From Bacteroidota bacterium (lineage in GTDB: Bacteria; Bacteroidota; Bacteroidia; Bacteroidales; Prolixibacteraceae), in the NCBI GenBank assembly GCA_024278975.1, contig JAJRSD010000008.1, positions 1 to 60,863 on the forward strand: DNA of 60,863 nucleotides, in the 5' to 3' direction. Shown here in pieces: positions 27,717 through 37,661 of this stretch. How positions within the stretch are numbered: position 1 is the first letter of the stretch; each line of letters begins with the position of its first letter. Made by a program: the position numbers and the translations under genes. The notes below the pieces were generated by a model. It did no database searches. It was not told the origin of the DNA and saw nothing but the letters and a program-made list of their open reading frames with translations.

Positions 27717-30203
27717 AGCCAGATTAACAACCGTTATTCCGGCGCCGCCAAAATCGACGTGCTCGTCTTTATAATTGCGAACCATCGGTTCGGATCGTAA
27801 ATACTCGCGAATTGATTGTTTAAGTATTCCGTGTCCTTTGCCATGCAGAATACGGAGTTGTGCGACTTCAAACATAATTGCTTCGTCGATAAACGCCTGG
27901 ATTTTAGAGATTGCCTCTTCAACCCGTTGCCCGCGAATATCAATTTCCGATTTAAACGCAAACCGTTTTTCAGTAAAATTAGCAGATAAAAGTGACGATT
28001 TTGAGTACCTGTTTTTGTCTATCTTTTTTGCTTCACTATTACTAAGTCGCTCAATATTTTTTCGAGGTACGGTAGTAATCAGTTGTCCGAATGCAACCAC
28101 AGCATTTTTGTTATTTAATTCTATTAAATCGCCAACTGTACTCTGTCCTTTAATCCGAACTTTATCACCATGCTTTAATTCAATTTCTTCCTTCTTTTCT
28201 TCGTTATAAACTGGTTTTTTATACTCTTCCGGACGGTGCTGATTACGCTTTTTCTCGCGCTGACGAAGTTTGTCTATTTTACTTGAAAGATTCTCGTCGT
28301 TACCTGAAACCTTTCTGTCGATATCTTTTTTTAGCTGAATAATATTTTCGCGGGCCTGCTTTGTTTTTTCCTTTTCTGCCTGCACCTTTTTTATCTCATC
28401 AATTGTATTTTCTATTCGTTTATTAACCCCTTTTAATAATAAATCGGCATCCTCTTTGGCTTTTTTCAGAATTGCTTTCCGTTGTTTTTGTGTCTCTTTT
28501 AATTCAGCTTCGTAATCTTCTGCTGTGTTATCCAGAATTTTTTCAACCTTTCTGATTTTTTTTCTCTTGGTTTCCCAATAATGTTTATCACGGTTTATCT
28601 GTCGTAAACTACGGTCGAAATCGATGTGGTCCTTCCCCACTTTCTCGGTAGCTTTTTCGAGAATATCTTCGGGCAACCCAATTTTTCGGGCAATTTCAAA
28701 AGCAAACGAACTTCCCGGCTTGCCAATTTCCAACTGAAAAAGCGGGTTCATATTTTGTGAATCGTAAAGCATCGCTCCATTTACAACTCCTTTGGCCGAT
28801 GAAGCATAATGTTTCAGATTTGTGTAGTGGGTTGTAATCACTCCAAAAGTTCGAAGTTGGTTCAGTTTATCTAAAATAGATTCGGCAATTGCACCGCCTA
28901 GCATCGGTTCGGTTCCGGTTCCAAATTCATCTATAAGCACAAGCGACTTTTCGTTACTGTATTTAACGAAATATTTCATATTCATTAAATGTGAACTGTA
29001 TGTACTCAGATCGTTTTCCATCGACTGCTCATCGCCAATATCTATAAAAAGCTGATTAAAAACACCTGCTTTGCTGGCTTCGCTCAGTGGGATTAAAAGT
29101 CCACACTGCAACATATACTGAAGTATTGCAACCGTTTTCAGACATACCGATTTACCACCTGCATTTGGTCCGGAAATAAGCAATATATGTTTCTCTGAAT
29201 TCAACCAAATATTTAACGGAACAATTTTTCGGCTCTCCTTTTTTAAGGTTCGCATTAATAGCGGATGAACAGCTTTTTGCCAGTCGATTACCGGCTCGTT
29301 TACCATCTCAGGTTTTATTGCATCAAAATCGACTGCCATCAAAGCTTTTGCACGAATAAAATCTATCTCACCCAAAAAATCATACGAGTAAAAAAGGTCT
29401 TCCAGATATGGACGAATATCATTCGAAAAATCGGTGAGAATACGAATTATCTCGCGATGCTCGGCATATTCCAGTTCACGAATTTCGTTATTCATTTCAA
29501 CTATTTCGTTGGGCTCAACATACGAAGTTTTTCCGGTTGCCGACTCATCATAAACAATACCTTTTAATTTACGTTTGTTGCCTGCCAAAACCGGAATTAC
29601 AGCTCGCCCGTCGCGAATAGTAACCGTTGCCTCGTCTTCAACCAAACCATCTTTTTGCGCCTGCTTTAAAATGGCATGCAACCGTTTCGACATATTCGAC
29701 TGTCGCGATAAAATATTTCTACGGATTTGAGCCAGTTCCGAAGTTGCATTATCGCGTATTTTTCCAAATTTATTGATAATGGTTTCAATGCGATCGTAGA
29801 TATACGGGAACACCTGAATGTTTGTGGTTTTCTTTTTCAGCAACGGAAAAATTTCCTCTTCCTGTTTATTGAAAAAAGTAACAATTGCCCGTACCGATTC
29901 AAGCGATCGTTTCAAGTCGAACAGTTCGGCAGCTTCCAGAAATCTACCTTCCAGTTCTATTTTATGAAGTGAACTGCGTAAATCGTAAAAATGGTTTGCC
30001 GGGAAATTATCAAATTCGCGAATAATCCTGCAAAACTCTGTGACCTCGCCAAGTTGTCCGGAGATGCTTTCAAATTTGGTTTGAAAGTGCATTTCGACAA
30101 CCCACTCGCTTCCCATTGCACTTAAACATTTGTTGTGCAGCATTTCGCGAATGCGATCGAAACCAATCTTAGTTTCAAAATTATTGGGATAGATATTTTG
30201 CAT
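27711..30203 (-). CDS. mutS2: MutS2 family ATPase/nuclease with Smr domain
   Basis: 830 residues from the ATG at 30203 (MQNIYPNNFETKIGFDRIREML). N-terminal core and lever domains, then the ABC ATPase: Walker A SGPNAGGKSVCLKT near residue 344 and Walker B LVLIDEFGTGTEPMLGG near 422. A long coiled coil (about 520-640) follows, then a KOW-like stretch and a C-terminal Smr domain (EIDIRGQRVEEAISKIQ, LRILHGKGHGILKQSIREYL). MutS2 proteins have been tied to limiting recombination and to rescue of collided ribosomes. Confidence 0.94.
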   Translation of the reverse strand: MQNIYPNNFETKIGFDRIREMLHNKCLSAMGSEWVVEMHFQTKFESISGQLGEVTEFCRIIREFDNFPANHFYDLRSSLHKIELEGRFLEAAELFDLKRSLESVRAIVTFFNKQEEEIFPLLKKKTTNIQVFPYIYDRIETIINKFGKIRDNATSELAQIRRNILSRQSNMSKRLHAILKQAQKDGLVEDEATVTIRDGRAVIPVLAGNKRKLKGIVYDESATGKTSYVEPNEIVEMNNEIRELEYAEHREIIRILTDFSNDIRPYLEDLFYSYDFLGEIDFIRAKALMAVDFDAIKPEMVNEPVIDWQKAVHPLLMRTLKKESRKIVPLNIWLNSEKHILLISGPNAGGKSVCLKTVAILQYMLQCGLLIPLSEASKAGVFNQLFIDIGDEQSMENDLSTYSSHLMNMKYFVKYSNEKSLVLIDEFGTGTEPMLGGAIAESILDKLNQLRTFGVITTHYTNLKHYASSAKGVVNGAMLYDSQNMNPLFQLEIGKPGSSFAFEIARKIGLPEDILEKATEKVGKDHIDFDRSLRQINRDKHYWETKRKKIRKVEKILDNTAEDYEAELKETQKQRKAILKKAKEDADLLLKGVNKRIENTIDEIKKVQAEKEKTKQARENIIQLKKDIDRKVSGNDENLSSKIDKLRQREKKRNQHRPEEYKKPVYNEEKKEEIELKHGDKVRIKGQSTVGDLIELNNKNAVVAFGQLITTVPRKNIERLSNSEAKKIDKNRYSKSSLLSANFTEKRFAFKSEIDIRGQRVEEAISKIQAFIDEAIMFEVAQLRILHGKGHGILKQSIREYLRSEPMVRNYKDEHVDFGGAGITVVNLAL

Positions 30204-30330
30204 ATTCTGTTTTAGAATTTGGCGCAAAAGTATAAAAGAAAGTTCAAAGATTTACCGTAATTGTCCACTTGTGAGAAGTTTCGTATTTCGAGTGGTTTTA
30301 GAACCCGAAACCCGAAACTACAAACCAACT

Positions 30331-32010
30331 CTACCCTTTGGGAACTTTCTCTCCCGGAAACCGTTTTGCATACTCTTTCCAGAAAAGTTTTACTTCGCTT
30401 TTCATCTCTTTCGAAAGGGCGAGAATTCCGAACAGATTGGGAATTGTCATCAGTGCGATTGTAATTCCCGATAGTGTCCAGATAATTGTTGTGTCGGCAA
30501 AAGATGCGAAGAAAAATGCGACAACATAAATAAGCCGGAAATATACCACACCTTTTATTCCAAACAGATAAGTAACGGCACGGTCGCCATAATACGACCA
30601 GCTAATTGCAGTAGAAAATGCAAACATCAGCAGACCGATTGAGACGATATATTTTCCGTATTCGCCAAACCAACTTCGGGTAAACGCAACTGTTGTAAGT
30701 GGTGCACTGTGCATTAACGATTTTCCGGAAAGTGTGAGCCCATCCTGAGCTACAAGTTTTCCGTTATTGAATTCAATTGCTCCGTTATAGGGTTGTTTGT
30801 TCACCCAAACTTTTACATCTTCGGCAACCGAGCGGTTATGAATTACAGTTGGTTGGTTTTGAATAATTCCATCAATAACAGATAATTTGCCTGTAAAATG
30901 TTTTAAATCTTTTTCGCCCGCCAGATAGTTGTACAATGTCCCTTTGTCAGCTTCATTTTGGTCTGAATAAGAATCTTCCAAAACTACGAGGTCAGTTTCC
31001 TGAAACTGATTCTCTATTTTTTCTGTCCAAACACCAGAAGAAAGCAGCACTAATCCGGTAACAGAGCAGATGATAATTGTGTCGATAAAAGGTTCAAGCA
31101 AAGCAACCAAACCTTCTGAAACCGGTTCGTGCGCGCGGGCTGCTGCGTGTGCAATTGGTGCCGAACCTTGTCCTGCCTCGTTCGAAAATAGTCCACGGTT
31201 TACACCACGGTTAAAAGCAAAAGCAATACTACCACCAAGAAAACCACCAGCCGCCGCCGACCCTGTAAATACGTTGCCAACAATTGCCATAATCGATGGA
31301 ATTACATTTTCGTAGTTGTAGGCAATTACGGCAGTTGCACCTATTAAATATACTGCTGCCATTAACGGAACCAGCGTCGATGTTACTTTTGCGATACGTT
31401 TAATACCTCCAATAATTACTAATCCTAGAATTACGGCAAGTACTGCCCCGGTTAGCATGTGGTTAATTCCAAAGGTTTCGAAAAGCGAATTTGAGATACT
31501 GTTTATTTGTGGCAAACTACCCGTTCCGAATGATGAAAGAATTGTGGCAACAGCAAAAATAGCAGCCAGCCATTTCATGTTCAAGCGGTTTTTCATGTAG
31601 TACATCGGACCACCTGAAATTGAACCGTCGGAAGCTTTTTCGCGATATTTGTGCGAAAGTGTAACTTCAACAAATTTGGTTGTCATTCCCACTGCGGCAG
31701 TTACTAGCATCCAGAAAAGTGCTGCCGGTCCGCCAAGGTGAATTGCAAGTGCAACACCAGCAATGTTACCTGTGCCAACAGTTCCCGAAAGTGCAGTTGT
31801 AAGTGCTTGAAAATGCGATGTATCGCCAACATCTCCCTCTTTATCGAACTTCCCACGTACAATTCGTAATGAATGTTTTAGGTAGCGAAACTGCGGAAAC
31901 TTCAGATAAATTGTGAAAAATATTCCGGTTCCGAGAAGTAGAAAAACGAACCATTGCGAGCCGCCAATATATCCGTCGATTAAGGAGAGAATGTCGTTTA
32001 CTTTGTTCAT
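30331..32010 (-). CDS. Alanine/sodium symporter (AGCS) family transporter
   Basis: 559 residues with about eleven helices. AGCS signatures: [68 protein letters not shown] and [22 protein letters not shown] soluble insert of about 110 residues (about 330-440, [16 protein letters not shown] to [12 protein letters not shown]) is longer than in the classic family and is the odd point here. Likely sodium-driven uptake of alanine or glycine. The region in front of it holds palindrome array A. Confidence 0.9.
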   Translation of the reverse strand: MNKVNDILSLIDGYIGGSQWFVFLLLGTGIFFTIYLKFPQFRYLKHSLRIVRGKFDKEGDVGDTSHFQALTTALSGTVGTGNIAGVALAIHLGGPAALFWMLVTAAVGMTTKFVEVTLSHKYREKASDGSISGGPMYYMKNRLNMKWLAAIFAVATILSSFGTGSLPQINSISNSLFETFGINHMLTGAVLAVILGLVIIGGIKRIAKVTSTLVPLMAAVYLIGATAVIAYNYENVIPSIMAIVGNVFTGSAAAGGFLGGSIAFAFNRGVNRGLFSNEAGQGSAPIAHAAARAHEPVSEGLVALLEPFIDTIIICSVTGLVLLSSGVWTEKIENQFQETDLVVLEDSYSDQNEADKGTLYNYLAGEKDLKHFTGKLSVIDGIIQNQPTVIHNRSVAEDVKVWVNKQPYNGAIEFNNGKLVAQDGLTLSGKSLMHSAPLTTVAFTRSWFGEYGKYIVSIGLLMFAFSTAISWSYYGDRAVTYLFGIKGVVYFRLIYVVAFFFASFADTTIIWTLSGITIALMTIPNLFGILALSKEMKSEVKLFWKEYAKRFPGEKVPKG

Positions 32011-32397
32011 TTAAGACAGTATTTTAATTTAATTTGCTAAAAGTAGCAATCTCTTTTAAATTGTTGTTATTGTTGAAATAAAAAAAATGAATTTGGAAAG
32101 GAGGGAATCGGACTTTCTTAAGTCTGATAAAAATGTCTGACTTGGGAAAGTCAAAGTCCCGGGAGTTGGAGTTTCTAACTCCGATAATCTCCGACTTGGG
32201 AAAGTCAGAGTCCCGGGAGTTGGAGTTTCCAAGTCCAACAATCTCCGACTTGGGAAAGTCAGAGTCCCCGGGAGTATCAATTTTTATCAAGCGAAGCCAT
32301 CCATAAAACAATTTCTATAACTTGGCGACAACAATACTTATAACAATTTGCTGCTTTTTATTTATTATCTTAGCGGTTGAAACTAAATTATAATACT
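32011..32397. other. Divergent intergenic region with palindrome array A
   Basis: 387 bp between the AGCS symporter and the acidic small protein. The array at 32109-32275 fills the middle. The frames that read through it are open only because 54 bp is a multiple of three. I see no gene in it. Confidence 0.65.
32109..32275. repeat. REP-like palindrome array A (54-bp period)
   Basis: Copies of GACTTGGGAAAGTC at 32139, 32193 and 32247 lie exactly 54 bp apart, each followed by a GTCCCGGGAG spacer. Between them are GGAGTTTCTAACTCC (32168-32182) and the hybrid GGAGTTTCCAAGTCC (32222-32236). A degenerate copy starts at 32109. The consensus stem is GGASTT with AASTCC around a 3-4 nt loop. Same family as arrays around the RAYT gene 5.4 kb away. 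Confidence 0.85.
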
Positions 32398-32655
32398 ATG
32401 TTACCGAAATTTTTATTAGCCGACAATTCGTTGGAGACACCCGATACAATTTTTGTTGTTCATACAAAAACTCCTCGTTTTATTGTGGAAGCCGATTTGG
32501 AAGATTTCTGGAGCAATCAAATCATTCACTGGATTGACGGTGAACCCGGCGACGAAGAGATGATTTCGGATTTGATAGAAGCGGCTGAAGATTTCCTTGA
32601 AAAAGAGTTCGATAATGAAGATCTGCTCGAAGAGGAAGACAATGAGGAAGTATAA
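32398..32655 (+). CDS. Small acidic protein, conserved-looking hypothetical
   Basis: 85 residues from the ATG at 32398 (MLPKFLLADNSLETPDTIFVVHTKTPRF). The middle has DFWSNQIIHWIDGEPGDEEMISDLIEAAEDFLEKE, and the end is a run of Asp/Glu. I recognise it only as a hypothetical protein of the kind seen in Bacteroidota. It sits 2 bp before a PspC-domain gene and is probably co-transcribed. Confidence 0.65.
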   Translation: MLPKFLLADNSLETPDTIFVVHTKTPRFIVEADLEDFWSNQIIHWIDGEPGDEEMISDLIEAAEDFLEKEFDNEDLLEEEDNEEV

Positions 32656-32657
32656 AT

Positions 32658-32867
32658 ATGGCAAGTAATAAATTTTACCGTTCGCACGACCGTATGTTAG
32701 CAGGTGTATTATCTGGTTTTGCTGAACATATAAATTCAGATAAAAAGTTGGTGCGCCTTATTTATGTTTTAATATCAATTTTCTCAGCCGGATTTCCCGG
32801 GTTGCTGGTTTACATTATCTTTTGGATTGTTATACCTGAGAAACCGTTAAGAAATTTTAGATTATAG
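32658..32867 (+). CDS. PspC domain membrane protein
   Basis: 69 residues forming a lone PspC domain: FYRSHDRMLAGVLSGFAEHINSDKKLVRLIYVLISIF, then a second helix (FPGLLVYIIFWIVIP). In enterobacteria PspC is the membrane part of the phage shock response; single-domain forms in Bacteroidota are of unknown role. Two bp after the acidic small protein. Confidence 0.88.
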   Translation: MASNKFYRSHDRMLAGVLSGFAEHINSDKKLVRLIYVLISIFSAGFPGLLVYIIFWIVIPEKPLRNFRL

Positions 32868-32951
32868 CCTTTTCTGAGTAAGCTTAAGTTATTGGTGTAA
32901 ATGCAATAGTTATTCTTTTATAAAAATTATAGACCTAAAATCAATAGACAA

Positions 32952-34055
32952 ATGAGTGATTCAAGTAATTCAAGTCAATTAAAACAAGAGCAGAACAGGA
33001 TTTTTTCCATCGATGTTTTTCGAGGATTCACAATGTTTATGTTAGTTAGTGGGGTGTCGAGAATATTCGGAGAGATGGATGCCGTGAATATTGGTCCTGT
33101 TTCCGGGTTTTTTCAGCAGCAGTTTTCTCATGTTCCCTGGGAAGGACTTCGTGCCTGGGATCTGATTCAGCCATTTTTTATGTTTATAGTTGGTGTTTCC
33201 ATGCCTTTTTCGTTTTCGCGAAGATGGGAGCGAGGCGACAGTTGGAAACAAACATTTAAACATGTACTTACCCGCAGTTTTTTCTTGTTGGTAATTGGGT
33301 GGGCAATTAGTTCCAGCGCAACTACTTCTAATTTCAATAATGTGATGGCGCAGTTGTCGGTAACTTATCTTATTGCTTTTCTGATAATGCGCTATCAAAT
33401 AAAGTGGCAGTTAGTTGTCTCTTTTGCTCTAATTATTGTTTCTGATTTGTTGTACCGATATTGGCAGGTCGATGGATTTAACCAGCCATTTGTTGCGGGG
33501 CATAACTTTGGATCGTGGACCGATATGATGCTTACCGGAAGTTCCGACCACGGAAACTGGGTTCCTTTTAATGCAATTCCAACATCGGCACACACTATCT
33601 GGGGAGTGCTTGCAGGAACTATTCTTATGAAAAACTGGGCTCCCCGAAAAAAGATATTAGCGCTTTTAATTCCCGGAATTATTGGGATAATAGTTGGTTA
33701 TGCAATGCACCCTTTTATACCAATTATCAAACATATTTGTACAAGCTCGTTTATTATTGTGAGCGGTGGCTGGAGTTTAATCGGAATGGCGGTTTCGTTT
33801 TGGTTAATAGATATTTTGAATTTCAGAAAAATACCGATGTTTTTTGCGGTATTCGGAATGAATCCTCTGTTTATTTATTTGATGGCCGGATATTTTAAAC
33901 GTTTTTTTGGTAGCTTGATAAATCCTTTTCTTTTCAGAATTTTTGGCTGGACAAATGAAAGTACTATTGCAATAATATCGACAATAATTGTTGCAGGTAT
34001 GTTGTGGTACGTTTGCTATTTTCTATATAAAAAGAAAATATTTATTCGGTTGTAG
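32952..34055 (+). CDS. DUF5009/DUF1624-type acyltransferase-like membrane protein
   Basis: 367 residues, about ten helices. It opens with RIFSIDVFRGFTMFMLVSGV, the HGSNAT/DUF5009 signature, and has WEGLRAWDLIQPFFMFIVGVSMPFSF. Human HGSNAT acetylates glucosamine ends of heparan sulfate across the lysosomal membrane; bacterial relatives are thought to acylate sugars. Substrate unknown. An ordinary single gene, with the decayed adhesin downstream. Confidence 0.82.
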   Translation: MSDSSNSSQLKQEQNRIFSIDVFRGFTMFMLVSGVSRIFGEMDAVNIGPVSGFFQQQFSHVPWEGLRAWDLIQPFFMFIVGVSMPFSFSRRWERGDSWKQTFKHVLTRSFFLLVIGWAISSSATTSNFNNVMAQLSVTYLIAFLIMRYQIKWQLVVSFALIIVSDLLYRYWQVDGFNQPFVAGHNFGSWTDMMLTGSSDHGNWVPFNAIPTSAHTIWGVLAGTILMKNWAPRKKILALLIPGIIGIIVGYAMHPFIPIIKHICTSSFIIVSGGWSLIGMAVSFWLIDILNFRKIPMFFAVFGMNPLFIYLMAGYFKRFFGSLINPFLFRIFGWTNESTIAIISTIIVAGMLWYVCYFLYKKKIFIRL

Positions 34056-34168
34056 AATCATTCGAATCTCATATAACTATTTTGTTGTCTGTGCAGATAC
34101 TATTTCCCTATAGCAGAATATTTGCTGATAATCTATAAAAGTTTAACTTTAAACGAAAATCTCAATCA

Positions 34169-37100
34169 TTGAACAGGTTAGCCATTACATATTTTATTTT
34201 GCTGTTTTCGTTTTTATTTACTCTTACTGAAGTAGATAATGAATTATCTTTTGAGGTCAACACTTCAATTAGCCAAACCAATGATTTTAATATTACCATC
34301 GATGGTCAAATTGTTAACAAATTGGGCGAACCCAGTGTATCAATTGAGAACTTGCTGGTACAATACATTAGAAATGGTAGAATAAGAGGTGAGGTTTTCA
34401 CAGGCTTAAACGGATATTTTACAATCAATGGAGTAATTACAGGAATTGATGAACTGAATATCTCTAAAAATAAGATTGTAAATACAGGTGGTACTGTTTT
34501 CAGAAACACAACATCAATTGAAATCTACACAAATGCTCCGGGAGAAGTTATTGCATCAGATATTCACGGAAAAATCCTTGCAAACAAAAAACTTCAAAGT
34601 CCCGGAATATATAGATTTAAATATGATGGTAATAATACTAATGGTATTCATCTAATATCTGTTCAAACAAAATCGTGGCACGAATCTATTAAAATTATTG
34701 CCATTGGTAATGCAGGAACAACTGGGTTTGAATTAGAATCTTTCAAACCCTTAATAATTGGTTATAATTTAAAAAGTGCAGAACAGGATACATTAAAAAT
34801 TAGTGGTGAAAATATTAGTACTAAGTATATTGGTTTCTGGCATGAATGACGTAATGTTAACGTGGGGCAGAAATTTGTAAATCAGGGTTCTGAAATATCT
34901 GATATTCCAATATTAAACACCGGAGTTGGAGAGGAAGTATCTATAAATCTTGCTGATTACATTTACAATGATGACCAATGTATTTATACATCTCAAGACA
35001 CAAATTTTATTGTTGACGAATCTGTTATTAGGTTCATGTCATCAGCAGTTGGACAGTTTGCCGCCACAATAGATATTAATGATGGCGAAGATGAAAATCT
35101 CACAAAAGAAATAGAAATTCAAGTAAATGTTGTAGAACAAGAAGATGCCGTTCCACCAGAATTTAATTCAATTACTTTAAATGGTACAGAAGATGAAAGT
35201 TTAGTATTTAATGTAAATGGAGATTTTAATGAATTAGACGGTGAAAATCTAAGTTATAACATACCTGGTTTACCTGTTGGATGGAGTCAAACTTGGAATG
35301 GAGAACAAGTAACAATAATAGCACCACAAGATTACGAAGGCACTATTTCAAATTTAAGAGTAGAAGCAAGTGACCCACAAAATAATAAAATTGCAGGTAA
35401 TTATTTCAATATAACTAAAACAGTAGTACAACGATGCACCAGTTCAAAGTTCTACAATCGGAAATCAAAGTATAAATGAAAATACTTATTTTGAGTTCAA
35501 CTGGGAAAACAAAGTATCAGATGTAGATAATACTGATAATGAATTAACACCAAGTATTGAAACATTAACAAATGCGACTTATACAGTAAGCGGTGCAAAT
35601 TTAAGAATAACACCTAATACAGATTTTGTTGGAACTATAAATGATATTATTGTTAAAATTTCGGATCCTGACAATGCATATGTGAATATTGAAGCATTTG
35701 ATTTAATTGTTAATAATGTAAATCAAAATCCAATTGCTAATGATGATGTTACTAGTACTGCTTACGAAACAGTAAAAAATAATATTAATGTTGCAGCTAA
35801 TGATTCGGATGTGGATGATAATTTAGATGTTACAAGTACGGTTATTACTCAGAATCCAATTAATGGGATTGCAAGCGTTGATGCAAGTGGTTATATTGAT
35901 TACACTCCAAATAATGGTTTTAGTGGGATTGAAACTGTTAAATATACTATTAAAGATTTAGATGGTCTTGTTAGTAACGTAGCAAATTTAACAATTACAG
36001 TTGGTGCAGCTCCAAATCAAAAACCAGTTGCAAATGATGATAATTCAAGTACTAACGAAGATGTTGCTAAAACTTTAGATGTATTAGCAAACGATGTAGA
36101 TACTAATTTAGATGTTACAAGTGTATCAGTTATAGAAGCACCAGCACATGGAAGTACAAGCGTTAATGCAATTAATGGACAAATAACTTACACTCCTGCA
36201 TTAAATAATAATGATAATGTAACATTTAAATACAGCGTTTCCGACACCGAAGGATTAAAAGATACAGCAACAGTAAACATGGTTGTAAACCCAGTAAACG
36301 ACGCAGTACAAAGTACTGGAAGTATTGCAGATAAAGTTGTTGATAAAGGAAACAATGTAGTAATTGATTTAAAACCATTATTTTCAGATGTAGAAACAGC
36401 TGATGAAAATCTTACATATTTATTATCAGGTTTAGACTTAGGAACTTATTCAGTCGCAAATGGAATTGCAACAATTGCAGCAACAATTGCAGGAACAGAT
36501 ATAAATATTAGAGCAAGCGCAAGCGATGGAGAAACAAGTGCTAATAGTAACTATTTTACTATGACTGTAAATGATATTATAGAAACAAGTAATGTAACAT
36601 TCAAATTTAGAGGTGCAAGCACAGATGCAGATTTAACTAGTGGAACCAGTACTTTAAGATATAAGAAATCAGGCGATGCAAGTTACACAACCTTAACAAG
36701 TACAAATGGAAGTTTCACAGTGGAAATGGATAAAAACATCGCTTATGAAATTGACGGAAGCCATAGTGGAGACTTAGAAACTGCATTTGGAGCTCCAAGT
36801 GTATATCTAGCACTTAAAAGAACTGGTGATTTAGAAGCTTTTGAACAAAGAGCAGTAGATGATGAAAGTTCACCAGTAACATTCACAGGAACAAATGAAA
36901 CAGTTTATTTATACAAATTAATGAGTGACTTTCCATTAGGACCAATGCAAGAATACGCTTCGAAAGATGAAAATGGTAATACTGGAACTAGAAAGTTTGC
37001 AACAAGTGATAAAGATGCACCAATCTGGTGGGATAAAAATTACGATAATTATACAACAGAACAAAGAACATGGATAAGTGAAGTATGTAATGACTTAAAA

Positions 37101-37436
37101 TCATTACCTCATGTATATTTAACTCTACCATTCCAAGAAGGAACAGTAATACCTAGTTCATCATATAACGGAATATCAATGGATGCAAGTTTTCCATCAC
37201 CAGGAACCAATAGTACAACTTATAATAGTAATCACGAAATAACCTCAAGTTCAGCAGAATATCCAGATTCACCTGCTAAAAGCACTTTTTTTATTGAGAT
37301 ATTACAAGCAATTGGTGATTTAAATGATGTAGGAGGTAATAATCCTGCTATTTTAGGTAATGATTATAAATTAAATACAACTGGTCAGAAAATATTCTCT
37401 GTTATGTATTTATTTCAGCCTAAGACTAAGTTTTAG
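34169..37436 (+). pseudogene. Exported Ig/cadherin-like adhesin, broken by a stop and a frameshift
   Basis: Three open pieces belong to one gene. The first (TTG start at 34169, signal LAITYFILLFSFLFTLTE) ends at an in-frame TGA at 34847; the same frame continues as VGQKFVNQGSEISDIPILN. Near 35429 one extra base shifts the frame: removing it turns VVQRCTS into VVNDAPV and joins the piece open to 37436. The last piece has cadherin-like repeats (NQNPIANDDVTST, NQKPVANDDNSSTNED) and a tail with STFFIEILQAIGDLND, which aligns with HEIGHALG-type zincin motifs but lacks both His. It ends directly at palindrome array B and may be truncated. More AT-rich than its neighbours. Confidence 0.7.
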
Positions 37437-37593
37437 GGAGTCGGACTTTCCCAAGTGGGAGTTGGACTTTCCCAAGTCCAACATGATCTTTGAGTTGGGA
37501 AACTCAAAGTCCCGGGAGTCGGACTTTCCAAGTCCGACAATCTCCGACTTGGGAAACTCGAAGTCCCGAGAGTTGGACTTTCCCAAGTCCAAC
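37437..37593. repeat. REP-like palindrome array B
   Basis: Five dyads: GGACTTTCCCAAGTCC at 37464-37479 and 37575-37590, GAGTTGGGAAACTC at 37492-37505, CGGACTTTCCAAGTCCG at 37520-37536 and a mismatched GACTTGGGAAACTC at 37546-37559, joined by GTCCCGGGAG-type spacers. The array starts at the stop codon of the decayed adhesin and ends 69 bp before the RAYT gene. Confidence 0.85.
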
Positions 37594-37661
37594 AAAAACC
37601 AAAGAAAAAATACAGGCTAACATTAAATTCCATATCTTTAAACCAAACAAAAAAACCTTCG

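Noticed and set aside
32024-32311. Open frames through palindrome array A giving proteins like DSDFPKSEIVGLGNSNSR
   Set aside because: They are open only because the 54-bp unit is a multiple of three; no start context and no family, and several frames are open at once.
37410-37633. Minus-strand frames through array B
   Set aside because: Same repeat effect as in array A; they have no ribosome site and overlap the adhesin end.
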